Below, piece after piece: positions 25,184 through 35,301 of a stretch of 64,000 nt of DNA. The notes under the pieces were generated by a model that saw only the letters and a list, made by a program, of their open reading frames with translations, was not told the origin of the DNA and did not search any database. Both the position numbers and the translations under genes were made by a program. Each line of letters starts with the position of its first letter. Position 1 is the first letter of the stretch. The stretch comes from Devosia lacusdianchii (GTDB lineage: Bacteria > Pseudomonadota > Alphaproteobacteria > Rhizobiales > Devosiaceae): positions 3,638,501-3,702,500 of the forward strand of contig NZ_CP092483.1 in NCBI RefSeq assembly GCF_022429625.1, given 5' to 3'.

Positions 25184-26185
25184 TCAGGCTCCGTTGATGG
25201 CATCGCCCACGGCGCGACGAAGCAGGCCGATGCCGCTGTCGAAGTGCCGGGTCGGATGCACGCGATTGGTCAGCAACGTCCAGGCATGGCCAGCCTCGAA
25301 ATCGATCCACAGCCCCGTGCCGGTAAACCCGGTATGGCCGATGACCTCTGTGCCGCAATGGTCGCCGCCCGACCAGCCGTCATGGGGATGCTCCCAGCCA
25401 TGGGTGCGGCGCGAAGACAAAGGGGTCCGCATCAGCCTGATGGCCTCCGCGGAAGCACCGGTGCCGTCGAGCAGGCCCTTGGCGAAGTCGAGCACCGAGG
25501 TCACTGGGCCGAAAAGCCCGGCATGGCCGGAGCCTTGGAGAGCAGCACAGTTATCGTCATGCACTTCGCCGACCAGCACACGATGGCGCCAATAGCAGTC
25601 TTCGGTGGCGGCGGCTTCGATCGGCTCGGCCTCCCAGTCAAAGCCCTCGCCAGCGTCGAGTTCGCGGATTTTCTTCTTGGCCAGCCGTTCGATGACGAAG
25701 CCGAGGAGAATGAAATTGATGTCGGAATAGACCGAGGGTCCGGCCTGCCATTCGCGCTGCAGCACGAAGGTCCGCAGCAGGTCCGGATCGCGGCCATATG
25801 TATAGATCGGCTCGACCGCCGGAAACGGCGTCTGGTGACCAAGGCATTGGCGGAACGTGACTTTCCGCTCCCAGGCGTCGAGATTGTAGTGCCTGAGATC
25901 GGGCAGCACCGTGGTGATCGGCGCATCGAGGTCGATCGTGCCCGCTTCCGCCAGCTTCAGAATGGCCGGCGTCGTGTAGATGACCTTGGTCAGCGAGGCC
26001 AAGTCGAACCAGGTATATTCGCGCATCGGGCGCGGCTTGGGAACGAGCTGGGCTTGCCCGGCATGGCGGGTCTTGACCGTTCCGTCGGCGCTGACAAGGC
26101 CGAGCACGGCGCCCGGTATGCGGCCGGCATCAATGCGTTCGGCAACCGGCGCCCAGGCGCGGTCGAGCAGTTTACTGAGGGTCAT
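25184..26185 (-). CDS. Serine beta-lactamase-fold hydrolase (class C-like)
   Basis: This 333-residue protein has the SxxK motif in DLASLTKV (about residue 63), the YSD variant of the YxN motif in [12 protein letters not shown], and a late HTGFTGTG in place of KTG. There is no signal peptide, so it is probably cytoplasmic. This class includes D-aminopeptidases, esterases and muropeptide hydrolases. The gene lies between anmK and a peptide ABC transporter with one-base and ATGA junctions. A muropeptide- or D-amino-acid-directed role is therefore likely, but inferred. Confidence 0.85.
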   Translation of the reverse strand: MTLSKLLDRAWAPVAERIDAGRIPGAVLGLVSADGTVKTRHAGQAQLVPKPRPMREYTWFDLASLTKVIYTTPAILKLAEAGTIDLDAPITTVLPDLRHYNLDAWERKVTFRQCLGHQTPFPAVEPIYTYGRDPDLLRTFVLQREWQAGPSVYSDINFILLGFVIERLAKKKIRELDAGEGFDWEAEPIEAAATEDCYWRHRVLVGEVHDDNCAALQGSGHAGLFGPVTSVLDFAKGLLDGTGASAEAIRLMRTPLSSRRTHGWEHPHDGWSGGDHCGTEVIGHTGFTGTGLWIDFEAGHAWTLLTNRVHPTRHFDSGIGLLRRAVGDAINGA

Positions 26186-27129
26186 TCGCTATAGAGGTGA
26201 CAGGCGACGTCACCCTCCTCCTGTTCGATGTCTCGCCGCACTTTGCCCAGAACCGGCAGCACCTGGTGGCACACCTCCATGACCTTTGGACAACGGGTGT
26301 GAAAGGCGCAGCCCGAGGGCGGATTGGCCGGGTCCGGCAGCTCCCCTTTGAGCACGATTCTGTCTGATCGGGTGAGGCCAGGGCGCGGAATCGCCGACAG
26401 CAAAGCCTGCGTATAGGGGTGGCGCGGCCGGGTCATGATCTGCTCGGTCGGCCCGATCTCGACAATGCGGCCCAGATACATGACAGCGATGCGATCGCTA
26501 ACGTGACGGATCACCGACAGGTCGTGACTGATGAACATGATCGCCAGCCCCAGCCGCTTTTGCAGCTCGGCAATCAGGTTGATGATCTGGCTCTGGATCG
26601 ACACGTCGAGCGCCGACACCGCCTCATCGGCCACCAGCAGTTTTGGATCGAGCGCGAGAGCCCGCGCAATCGCGATGCGCTGGCGCTGGCCGCCGGAAAA
26701 TTCGTGCGGATAGCGCTTCTCGGAGCCCGGCGGCAGGCCGACCAGTGCCAGCAGCGCGGCGACGCGTTGGCGGCGCGAGGCGCGGTCGCCTATACCATGC
26801 ACCACCAGCGGCTCGCCAATGATGTAGCCAGCGGTATGGCGCGGATTGAGCGAGCCGAACGGGTCCTGGAAAATGATCTGCATCTGCCGGCGGATCGCCT
26901 TCATCCGACCGCGGCTGAGCTTGGGCAGGTCTTCGCCCTCGAAGCGGATGGTGCCGCTGCTCGGTTCGATCAGCCGTAGCAGGGTGCGACCGAGCGTTGA
27001 CTTGCCGCAACCGGACTCGCCAACCACCCCGAGGACTTCGCCAGCTTCAATGGCAAGCGACACATCGGTCACTGCCCGAACGCCGCCGGGATAGACTTTG
27101 CTGAGATGGTCGAGTTCGAGCAGGCTCAT
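26182..27129 (-). CDS. Dipeptide/oligopeptide ABC transporter ATP-binding protein (DppF-like)
   Basis: This 315-residue ATPase has the Walker A motif GESGCGKST (about residues 37-45), signature FSGGQRQRIAIARAL, Walker B LLVADEAVSALD and an H-loop in FISHDLSV. The C-terminal oligopeptide-transporter extension has SGCAFHTRCPKV with paired cysteines. The Walker B region reads DEAVSALD, as is usual for DppF. ATGA overlaps join it to the hydrolase gene downstream and to the DppD-like gene upstream. The reading frame is open upstream, but the start at 27129 agrees with the family. Confidence 0.94.
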   Translation of the reverse strand: MSLLELDHLSKVYPGGVRAVTDVSLAIEAGEVLGVVGESGCGKSTLGRTLLRLIEPSSGTIRFEGEDLPKLSRGRMKAIRRQMQIIFQDPFGSLNPRHTAGYIIGEPLVVHGIGDRASRRQRVAALLALVGLPPGSEKRYPHEFSGGQRQRIAIARALALDPKLLVADEAVSALDVSIQSQIINLIAELQKRLGLAIMFISHDLSVIRHVSDRIAVMYLGRIVEIGPTEQIMTRPRHPYTQALLSAIPRPGLTRSDRIVLKGELPDPANPPSGCAFHTRCPKVMEVCHQVLPVLGKVRRDIEQEEGDVACHLYSE

Positions 27130-28091
27130 GCGGCTGGATTCCAGCACCGGGCAAGGTGGCTGTGGCCGACCAGTTCCGGCATCTGTTTTGGGCAAGCTTC
27201 GACCACGGCATGGCAGCGCGGGTGGAAGGTGCAGCCATCGGGCCGATTGCCGGGCGGGGGCACGGTGCCAGGGATAGCCGGGAGAAGCGTGCCGGGTGGA
27301 TTGGAGGCAGGAATGGTCGCCAGCAGCGCCTCGGTATAGCGATGCCGCGGATGGGCGAAGAGCTCGGCAGCCGGCGCTTCCTCGACCACGCGCCCGCCAT
27401 ACATGACCGCGACCCGGTCGCAATATTGCGACACCACACCCAGGTCGTGGGTGATGAGCAGCACGGCCATACCGGTCTCGCGCCGCAGGTCATCGATGAG
27501 ATCGAGAATTTGCGCCTGCACGGTCACGTCAAGCGCCGTTGTCGGCTCGTCGGCAACCAGCAGTTTGGGATCGCAAGCCAGCGCCATGGCGATCATGACG
27601 CGCTGGCGCTGGCCACCGGAAAGCTGGTGCGGATAACGCCCCATGGCGTTGGCCGGGGCCGGAATGCCGACGCGGGTGAGCAGGTCCACGGCCCGCTGGT
27701 CGGCCTCGGCCCGCGACACCTTGCGATGCAGCAGCACCACCTCGGCGATCTGGTTGCCGATAGTGAAGACCGGATTGAGGCTGGTCATCGGCTCCTGGAA
27801 AATCATGGCGATATCATCGCCCCGCAGGCGCTGCAGTGCGGCCTCGTCCAGCGCCAGGATATCCTTGCCCTCGAAGCGGATGGCGCCGCTTTCGATGCGC
27901 ATCGGCGGCTCGGCCAGGAGCCGCATAATCGACAGCGCCGTGACCGACTTTCCGCAGCCCGACTCGCCGACCAGCCCCAGCATTTCGCCGGCACGGATGG
28001 TCAGCGACACGCCCTCGATCACCGCCCGTTTGCCCACGGCAATGTTGAGATTTTCGATGGAGAGCAGGGCAATTTCGGGCATCAAATCCAT
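27126..28091 (-). CDS. Dipeptide/oligopeptide ABC transporter ATP-binding protein (DppD-like)
   Basis: This 321-residue ATPase has Walker [10 protein letters not shown], a Q-loop in [14 protein letters not shown], the signature [15 protein letters not shown] and Walker [13 protein letters not shown]. The C-terminal DppD extension includes [12 protein letters not shown]. It pairs with the DppF-like protein to energise the permeases encoded divergently. The start is ATG 28091, with another in-frame ATG three codons later. It is the first gene of a leftward operon dppD-dppF-hydrolase-anmK. Confidence 0.94.
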   Translation of the reverse strand: MDLMPEIALLSIENLNIAVGKRAVIEGVSLTIRAGEMLGLVGESGCGKSVTALSIMRLLAEPPMRIESGAIRFEGKDILALDEAALQRLRGDDIAMIFQEPMTSLNPVFTIGNQIAEVVLLHRKVSRAEADQRAVDLLTRVGIPAPANAMGRYPHQLSGGQRQRVMIAMALACDPKLLVADEPTTALDVTVQAQILDLIDDLRRETGMAVLLITHDLGVVSQYCDRVAVMYGGRVVEEAPAAELFAHPRHRYTEALLATIPASNPPGTLLPAIPGTVPPPGNRPDGCTFHPRCHAVVEACPKQMPELVGHSHLARCWNPAA

Positions 28092-28228
28092 CGACTAAGC
28101 GCATTGCGCAACCGCTTGCACACCCTGAGTTAGTACCATAGCGTGGCATAAGTCCAGACTGGTCTGAGATTGGTCTTTCGTTGCGAAGGATAAGCCGCAG
28201 CAAGCGGCACGACACATTTGGAGGCATC

Positions 28229-29728
28229 ATGACGTTCAAGAAAATTGGTATCGCGCTGCTCGCTTCGACCGTGCTGACCGGCGCCGCTTTGGCTGCGACG
28301 CTGGACGTCGCCATCGACTCTTCGCCAGCCGGCCTCGACCCGCATCTGATCACCGCCTTCAACTCGGTGGTGATCGTGCAGAGCAACATTTACGAAGGCC
28401 TGACCGCCATCGACAAGAACCTGGCCGTGGTGCCGGCGCTGGCCGAAAGCTGGGAAATTTCCGAGGACGGCGTCAGCTACACCTTCAAGCTGCATGACGG
28501 CGTCAAGTTCCATGACGGCTCGACCTTCGACGCCGAAGACGTCGCCGCCTCGATCCGCCGCGTGCAGGCCGAAGCCATCGCATCGCCGCTGGCCAGCCGC
28601 GTCACCCCCATTACCGGTATCGAAGTGGTCGACCCCACGACGATCAAGCTGACGCTCGACGCGCCCTTCGCGCCGATCCTGTCGTCGCTGGCCGGCATCG
28701 CCATCGTTCCGGCTGAGGTCGAGACCAATGCCGAGGGCCTGCAACAGACCCCCATTGGCACCGGCCCGTTCAAGTTCGACGAATGGCAGCCCAACGGCTT
28801 CATCGGTCTCGCCAAAAACCCCGATTACTACATCGAGGGTCAGCCCAAACTCGACGAGGTCCGGTTCAACTTCGTGCCGGAAGCGGCAACCCGACAGGTC
28901 GGCATCACCACCGGCGAGTATGACCTGCTTCCGGCCATCGACCCCGCTACAGCGCTGCAATTGCAGGGCCAGCCCGGCGTCACCATGCAGGAAACGCGCG
29001 ACATCGCCTATACTCTGCTCGGCGTGAACGCGAGCCGCGAGCCCTTCGGCAATGCCAAGGTGCGCGAGGCCATCAACTACCTGATCAATCGCCAGGAAAT
29101 CATCGACGGCGCCCTGTTCGGCGCCGGTGTGCCGGCCGGCCCGCTCTCGCCGGCTTTGGTCAACTGGGCCGTCGATCCCTCGACCTTCGCCTGCTACACG
29201 CCGGACGTCGAAAAGGCCAAGGCGCTGCTCGCCGAAGCCGGTGTCACCACGCCACTGAAGGTCACCATGAACGTGCTGCCGCGGCAGGATACCCGCGACA
29301 TCGCCCAGGTGGTGCAGCAGCAGCTGGCGGCCGGCGGTATCGAGGTCGAACTCATCACCCAGGAAATCGGCGACTTCGTGCAATCCTGGCGCAATTCGGA
29401 GTTCGACATGTTCGTCTCCGCCAATGGCGGCAGCCCCGATCCGGACGAATATTTCTACCGCACCTTCCGTGGCGGCGGCTCGACCAACGTCTTCAAGTAT
29501 GAGGATGCCGAGCTCGACGCCTGGCTCGACGAAGGCCGCTCTACCATCGACCCGGCGGCGCGCAAGGCCATCTACGACCAGGTCCAGGCCAAGCTGGCCT
29601 GCGACGGTCCGGCCGCGCATATCGCCTATGGCACGCTATATACGGCAGTGGCCGACGGCGTCAGCGGGTTCGAGATTTACCCGAACGGCCGGCTGACGAG
29701 CCTCGTGAATGTGACCGTGGCTGAGTAG
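28229..29728 (+). CDS. Peptide/muropeptide ABC transporter substrate-binding protein (family 5)
   Basis: This 499-residue periplasmic protein has a signal peptide (MTFKKIGIALLASTVLTGAALA). The family-5 binding domain has GLDPHLITAFNSVVIVQSNIYEGL near the start and FKLHDGVKFHDGSTFDAEDV near residue 90, both hallmarks of DppA/OppA proteins. GGAGG at 28220-28224 fixes the start. The gene heads a rightward operon with two permeases and is divergent from the ATPase-hydrolase-anmK operon. A peptide or anhydro-muropeptide ligand is therefore suggested by context, not shown. Confidence 0.93.
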   Translation: MTFKKIGIALLASTVLTGAALAATLDVAIDSSPAGLDPHLITAFNSVVIVQSNIYEGLTAIDKNLAVVPALAESWEISEDGVSYTFKLHDGVKFHDGSTFDAEDVAASIRRVQAEAIASPLASRVTPITGIEVVDPTTIKLTLDAPFAPILSSLAGIAIVPAEVETNAEGLQQTPIGTGPFKFDEWQPNGFIGLAKNPDYYIEGQPKLDEVRFNFVPEAATRQVGITTGEYDLLPAIDPATALQLQGQPGVTMQETRDIAYTLLGVNASREPFGNAKVREAINYLINRQEIIDGALFGAGVPAGPLSPALVNWAVDPSTFACYTPDVEKAKALLAEAGVTTPLKVTMNVLPRQDTRDIAQVVQQQLAAGGIEVELITQEIGDFVQSWRNSEFDMFVSANGGSPDPDEYFYRTFRGGGSTNVFKYEDAELDAWLDEGRSTIDPAARKAIYDQVQAKLACDGPAAHIAYGTLYTAVADGVSGFEIYPNGRLTSLVNVTVAE

Positions 29729-29753
29729 TTGGAGCCGTGGGCTTCGATGCATA

Positions 29754-29875
29754 GCCCACCCCCTCCCGGCCTCCCCCATCATGGGGAGGTGTTCGCTCCA
29801 CTCTTGGGGCACGATGCAGTTCAACCCACTGACTTGTACCTCCCCCTTGATGGGGGAGGCCAGGAGGGGGTGGGC
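29754..29875. repeat. Long palindromic repeat between binding-protein and permease genes
   Basis: The left arm 29754-29790 and right arm 29838-29875 are near-perfect reverse complements of the GCCCACCCCCTCC / GGAGGGGGTGGGC kind. Each has an inner CTCCCCCATCATGGGGAG-like hairpin. Within the transcript this would form a large stem-loop between the highly needed binding protein and the permeases, where it may protect the upstream mRNA or lower downstream expression. Confidence 0.85.
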
Positions 29876-29906
29876 CTCGCGCACCAGCCTCATTGAGTAT
29901 CTGCCC

Positions 29907-30856
29907 ATGCCCCACCGCTTCCTCACCAACCGCCTGATCGACCTCGTCGTCGTGCTGTTTGGCGTGTCGCTGGTGGTGTTCATGATGATCCGCCTCATCC
30001 CCGGCGATGCCGTCGCCATCATGCTGGGCGCCAATACCGAAATTACCCCGGAGCGCATGGCCGAATTGCGCGCCCGGGTCGGGCTCGATCAACCGCTGCT
30101 GGTGCAATATTGGAACTGGATCACCGGCGCTCTGCGCGGCGACTTGGGCACCTCGATCTGGACCGGCCGGCCGGTCATGAGCGAGATCGCCGCCAATATC
30201 TGGCCGACCTTCGAATTGACCCTGCTCTCCGTGCTGGTCGGTGCGGGCTTGTCCATTCCCATCGGCGCCTTCATGGCCACGGCACGTGGCAAGGGCGCCG
30301 AAGTGGCGGTGCGCATCGGCGCCATTGCCGGGCTGACCATCCCCTCGTTCTGGCTCGGCATCGTCTCGATCTTTCTCGTCGCCAAGCTCCTGCCCGGCGT
30401 GCAGGCGCTGGGCTATGTGCCGTTCACCGAGGACCCGCTCGGCAATCTGCAACGCATGATCCTGCCTGTTATCGCCCTGTCGCTGCCCATGCTGGCCAAT
30501 CTTTCCCGCCTAGTGCGCTCGGCCATGCTCGATGCGTTGAGCCAGGACTATATCCGCACCGCCAAGGCCAAGGGCGCCAGCAAGCGGCGTATCGTTTATC
30601 GCCACGCTCTGCGCAATGCGCTGATCCCCTTCATCACCAGCGTCGGCGTTTCGGCCGGTTATCTGCTCGGCGGCGCCATCGTCATCGAACAGGTCTTCGC
30701 CATACCCGGGCTGGGGCGACTGGTGCTGGGCGCCATTGCCGAACGCAATTACCCACTGGTGCAGGCCACCATCCTGGTCATGACCTTTGCCTTCGTCATC
30801 GTGAATTTCATCGTCGACCTGCTCTATGCCGTCATCGATCCGCGGGTGTCACGCCG

Positions 30857-30860
<4 letters not shown>
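29907..30860 (+). CDS. Peptide ABC transporter permease (DppB-like)
   Basis: This 317-residue protein has six membrane helices. It has the DppB N-terminal pattern (LIDLVVVLFGVSLVVFMMIRLIPGDAV) and the EAA loop LSQDYIRTAKAKGASKRRIVYRHALRNAL near residue 215, which contacts the ATPase. It starts at ATG 29907 after the palindromic repeat and is joined to the second permease by an ATGA overlap. Confidence 0.94.
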
Positions 30861-31681
<821 letters not shown>

Positions 31682-31699
31682 CCACAGCCGCCGATTTGA

Positions 31700-32524
31700 T
31701 CAGTACAGATCGAGCGTGAAGCGCCGCGAGAGGCCGATGCCGACGACAAACTGATTGACCGCATCCTTCTCGACAATGGGGGAGTCGGCTGCGCTGCCCA
31801 TCAACCGGGTATAGGACGCATTGGCGCTGATGAACGTGTCGGGCATGAATTCGTAGCGCGCCGACAGATTGAGCCCGGCCGATTTGATGCCGCCGGTCGG
31901 ATCGTAGGCGGCCAGGCGCCCGCCGGTTGCAGCCGAGCCGGCCGCCGTCACACCGAAATAGGTGTCCATGTAGTTCTCGGACGCGAAGCTGACCACCGGA
32001 CCACCGACGATCTCAAGTTCGGGCGTCAGCTGCGCCGTGAGATTGACGCCGACATCGCCCAGCAGTCCCTGCGCCCCGCCAAAGGCATAGCGCAGCTCGC
32101 CATAGATTTCCGCCGCGCCCCATTCATAGCCGACGCGCAGACCCGGGGCGTAAGTGGCGTCGATATTGGGCAGCCCAAGCAGATGCACATTGTCCTCGCT
32201 CTTGCGTTCGCCGGCAATGCTGAGCGCCGGTGCGAAGGAGAAGCCGCCTTGCCGCTCGTCGCCGCCGATCTCGATGATGCCGGGAATGACCAGCAGTTCG
32301 AGGCCGATGATCGGGCTGAAGGTTGGGCCATATTTGGACGAGCCGTCGTAAAGCGGCGCGTAGCCAGTGCCCAGACCCAGTTCGATGATCAGGTCGGGCT
32401 GAAACGTGGCTTCAGGGAATTCCGCAGGTGCGGCGCCATAGCTGTCGAACTCCGCGGCCACGGCAGGCAGGGCGGCGATCAGCACGGACAATGACGCGGC
32501 GATTTTCACGCGGGCAGGACGCAT
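31700..32524 (-). CDS. MipA/OmpV-family outer-membrane protein
   Basis: This 274-residue protein has a signal peptide (cleavage after AVAA, about residue 24). Amphipathic beta strands follow and the protein ends in an aromatic residue (FTLDLY), as outer-membrane barrels do. The GLGTGYAPLYDGSSKYGPTFSPIIGLELL and NYMDTYFGVT segments match MipA/OmpV. MipA scaffolds murein synthase and lytic transglycosylase in E. coli, and OmpV proteins are regulated porins. CTGGAG upstream supports ATG 32524. Confidence 0.88.
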   Translation of the reverse strand: MRPARVKIAASLSVLIAALPAVAAEFDSYGAAPAEFPEATFQPDLIIELGLGTGYAPLYDGSSKYGPTFSPIIGLELLVIPGIIEIGGDERQGGFSFAPALSIAGERKSEDNVHLLGLPNIDATYAPGLRVGYEWGAAEIYGELRYAFGGAQGLLGDVGVNLTAQLTPELEIVGGPVVSFASENYMDTYFGVTAAGSAATGGRLAAYDPTGGIKSAGLNLSARYEFMPDTFISANASYTRLMGSAADSPIVEKDAVNQFVVGIGLSRRFTLDLY

Positions 32525-32674
32525 CGGCAACTCCAGGTTCGATGACGGACGCAAACGCTGCACGCGATCGCCCATCGAGGCCCCCCAACGGCGCCCCGCT
32601 CGCAGCGAGGCGGACCATGGGTGGGCCAAATTGCACGGACATTGCACGGCGCGGGTTAACGATCCGAACCCGGA

Positions 32675-34036
32675 TCAGGCGGGCTGCGGGAAGCGCAGAC
32701 TGAAGCAGGCGCCGCCGCTATCGCTGGCCCTTACCGACACCGAGCCGCCATGCCGGTGCATGATTTCCCGCACCAGGCTGAGGCCCAGGCCCGACCCGCG
32801 ATCTTGCGGCTTCAGCCGATGAAACGGCTGGAAAATGAGGTCGCGCTGCTCGCTGGGAATGCCGGGACCATCATCGCACACGTCCACGCGGTGGTCACTG
32901 CGCACGCGGATGGCGATGTTGCCGCGATTGGCGCCATGGGCAATGGCGTTCTGCACCAGATTGGTCAAGGCGCGCTCGATCGCATTGGCGTCGCCATTGA
33001 CCACCGCATGCCTGACCTCGCTTTCGAACGACAGCTCATAGCCGGCGCTGATCGCCAGCGGCGCCAGATCGGCGGCCACCTGGGCGAAGACGCTCACGAT
33101 ATCGGCGCTCTGCCCGCTGAGGCCGCGATGTTTGAGACGCTGCATATCGAGCAGCGTCTCGGCCATATTGGACAGCCGCCCGACATCGAGCAGCAGCCGT
33201 GCCCGGGCCCGGTCATCGGGCGCCAGTTCGATCCGGCTTTGCAGGATGGCGATCGGCGTCTTGAGCTCATGGGCGGCATCGGCCAGGAACATCTGCTGAC
33301 GCTCGTACCCCTCGTCGAGCCGCTCCAGGGCCGCATTGATGGCAACGACCAGAGCCGCGACTTCTGCCGGCACCTGCGCCGTCGGCAGGCGGGTGCCGCG
33401 CTGTTCGATATCGATGCCCTCCGCACTCTGCACCGCAGCGACGATGCCCTTGGTGGCGCTGCGCACGATCAATGGCGTGGTGATCAGCATCACTACCGCC
33501 AGGCCCATCAGGACCAGCAGAAGCACCGGACCGACAAACGTGCTGAAGAAATCGACGAAGGCCAGCCCGATCCCCAAAAGCGGGGCGTTGCCATAGAGCA
33601 CATGCAGCCGGCCCGCATCGGCATTCTCGACCCGCAGGCTGGCTGCGCCGGGGGAACCGGGACGCTTGTCGCGGATATCGGCGAAATCGACGCTATCAAG
33701 ATGCTGGCTCAGCGCGGCGTGAACCTCGGGCACCACGCCCGCGGCCAGCCACCTGCCATCCTCGCCCTGCACCACAAACCAGAGATCGGGAGCCTCGGCC
33801 CGAAGCTCGGCCAGCTTGTCTTCGGCGACCAGCAGGCCGCCGTCCGGCCCGCGCGACACCGCCGCGGCGATGGCGCGCGAATAGGTCGGATCGAGCAGTT
33901 CGGCGCTGCGATCGCCGTTGCCGACAAAGTCGGCAAACTGTGAGGCAACGGCAAGGATGATCAAGGTCAGGCTCTGCAGGACAATGAGCTTTACCGTCAG
34001 CTCCCGCCGCAGCGACTTGCGCCGAACCCGGGTCAT
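32675..34036 (-). CDS. Two-component sensor histidine kinase
   Basis: This 453-residue kinase has a membrane helix near residues 14-34, a periplasmic sensor of about 120 residues, a second helix near 157-180 and a HAMP-like linker. HisKA follows with DAAHELKTPIAIL (His256). The HATPase has NLVQNAIAHG (N box), DDGPGIP (G1) and GSGLGLSLV (G2). It is of the QseC/TctE type, and the ligand is unknown. Its start overlaps the response-regulator stop (ATGA), so the two form an operon, regulator first. Confidence 0.93.
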   Translation of the reverse strand: MTRVRRKSLRRELTVKLIVLQSLTLIILAVASQFADFVGNGDRSAELLDPTYSRAIAAAVSRGPDGGLLVAEDKLAELRAEAPDLWFVVQGEDGRWLAAGVVPEVHAALSQHLDSVDFADIRDKRPGSPGAASLRVENADAGRLHVLYGNAPLLGIGLAFVDFFSTFVGPVLLLVLMGLAVVMLITTPLIVRSATKGIVAAVQSAEGIDIEQRGTRLPTAQVPAEVAALVVAINAALERLDEGYERQQMFLADAAHELKTPIAILQSRIELAPDDRARARLLLDVGRLSNMAETLLDMQRLKHRGLSGQSADIVSVFAQVAADLAPLAISAGYELSFESEVRHAVVNGDANAIERALTNLVQNAIAHGANRGNIAIRVRSDHRVDVCDDGPGIPSEQRDLIFQPFHRLKPQDRGSGLGLSLVREIMHRHGGSVSVRASDSGGACFSLRFPQPA

Positions 34037-34707
34037 TGCCGCTCCTTGATCAGATAGCCGATACCGCGAATGGCGTGAATCTCGGCGCTGCTCTGCCCAT
34101 CCGCCAGTTTTTTGCGCAGACGCGACACATGGGCGTCGAGCGAGTTGGACTGGATCTCGTCGTTGAACCCGAAAACCGCTTCCTCGAGCACAGTACGGAC
34201 CACCGTGCGGCCCGACCGGCGCATCAACGCCTCGAGCACCAGGAGCTCGCGCCGCCGCAAGGCGAGCGATGCGCCCGCGACCCTCGCCTCGCGGCTGACA
34301 AGGTCGAACACCAGATTGCCGACCTTGGCCTCGCCCTGCGCCATGTCCGGGCCACGCCGCAACACAGCCCGCAGCCGCGCCATCAATTCGTCAACCGAAA
34401 ACGGCTTACCCAGATAGTCGTCGGCCCCGACGTCGAGACCGGCGACGCGGTCTGTACTGCTGTCGAGTGCCGACAGCACGATGACCGGAACGCCGGGCCG
34501 CTTGCGTCGCAAATAGGTGATGAAGGACAGCCCGTCGCCATCAGGCAGCTTGCGATCGAGCAAGACCGCATCATGCAATCGCTCGGCCACGGCTTCTTCG
34601 GCCACTTGCAGCGTCGAGACCCAATCGACCACGATCCCATGGTTGACCAGCGCTGCATTCAGATTGGCGGCCATTTCAGGCTCGTCCTCGACCAACAGCA
34701 AACGCAT
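34033..34707 (-). CDS. OmpR/PhoB-family response regulator
   Basis: This 224-residue regulator has a receiver domain with the acidic pair in VEDEPE, phospho-acceptor Asp51 (LLDRKLPDGDG) and the Lys in YLGKPFSVDEL. A C-terminal winged helix (about residues 128-222) has LRRRELLVLEALMRR and SLDAHVSRLRKKL. It is paired with the adjacent kinase. Targets may include the OmpV-like gene downstream, which is inference. Confidence 0.94.
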   Translation of the reverse strand: MRLLLVEDEPEMAANLNAALVNHGIVVDWVSTLQVAEEAVAERLHDAVLLDRKLPDGDGLSFITYLRRKRPGVPVIVLSALDSSTDRVAGLDVGADDYLGKPFSVDELMARLRAVLRRGPDMAQGEAKVGNLVFDLVSREARVAGASLALRRRELLVLEALMRRSGRTVVRTVLEEAVFGFNDEIQSNSLDAHVSRLRKKLADGQSSAEIHAIRGIGYLIKERQ

Positions 34708-34861
34708 GCGCACGCTTCCCCCGCCGGGCCTGTGGCATTTCCAGATTGCACCAGCATTGCACAGTGCCAGCGCGCCAACCCTGGCAAGAGATTGGCGGCA
34801 ATGATCCTGCAATCAAGGTTCCCGACCATGAAGCAAGTCGCCGCTACTTCAGGGATCAGCC

Positions 34862-35077
34862 ATGTATCCGTTTCCAACCACAGTGTACCAGCCCGAACCC
34901 GCCGGGGATGCCGGGCCCGACGAAATCCATCTGCGCCTCGCTATCGCCCTCGCCAAGCTGGCGATCGACAATCTCCGCCACCAAGAGAATGTTGGCCGAT
35001 CGGCGCCCGAGCTGACCGCGAGTATCGTTTATCTCGCCACCGATGGCGTGTGCGAGGCGCGCTACGTCCTCGTCTGA
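34862..35077 (+). CDS. Small hypothetical protein (71 aa)
   Basis: This short frame starts with ATG after AGGGAT and uses codons rich in G or C at the third position, like the known genes. It has an amphipathic helix (HLRLAIALAKLAIDNLRHQE, residues about 23-42) and ends ARYVLV. I recognise no family. It lies divergent from the response-regulator gene in a gap otherwise empty of genes. Coding status is plausible but unproven. Confidence 0.5.
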   Translation: MYPFPTTVYQPEPAGDAGPDEIHLRLAIALAKLAIDNLRHQENVGRSAPELTASIVYLATDGVCEARYVLV

Positions 35078-35170
35078 CCGCCCCGTTTCGCCACGCTCTC
35101 TGCCATCGTGTCCTCGCGCAAAAATCCGCCGCGACATTGGGAGGAACAATTCTGCATATGAACACAAGAC

Positions 35171-35185
35171 GGAATATTATATTCC
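35171..35185. promoter_or_regulatory. Candidate RpiR operator GGAAT-N5-ATTCC (upstream of rpiR)
   Basis: The sequence GGAATATTATATTCC is a 7+1+7 perfect dyad and stands out in its AT content from the surrounding DNA. A second GGAAT-N5-ATTCC lies at 36226-36240 before the transporter operon. The paired positions suggest autoregulation and operon control by the RpiR protein. Confidence 0.6.
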
Positions 35186-35301
35186 AAACGAAGCCAGTGT
35201 GGTGCAGGATGACCGTCCGAGAGCCCCGAGTGCAGAGCACCGATTGCATTTAGCCGGCCATTGGCTAGTGCTTACGCGCCGTCCGGCCCGCGAGGGAAAG
35301 C

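Noticed and set aside
25184..26185. Possible antibiotic-resistance beta-lactamase
   Set aside because: There is no signal peptide, the KTG motif is replaced and the context is murein recycling. A metabolic hydrolase is more likely.
28155..28166. Short dyad CAGACTGGTCTG between the divergent peptide-transporter operons
   Set aside because: It could be an operator, but the arms are only five bases and no second copy was seen, so it is not reported as a feature.
28130..29620. A 496-codon minus-strand frame antisense to the peptide-binding protein gene
   Set aside because: The opposite strand encodes a textbook family-5 binding protein with signal peptide and ribosome site. The antisense frame is an artefact of third-position GC bias.
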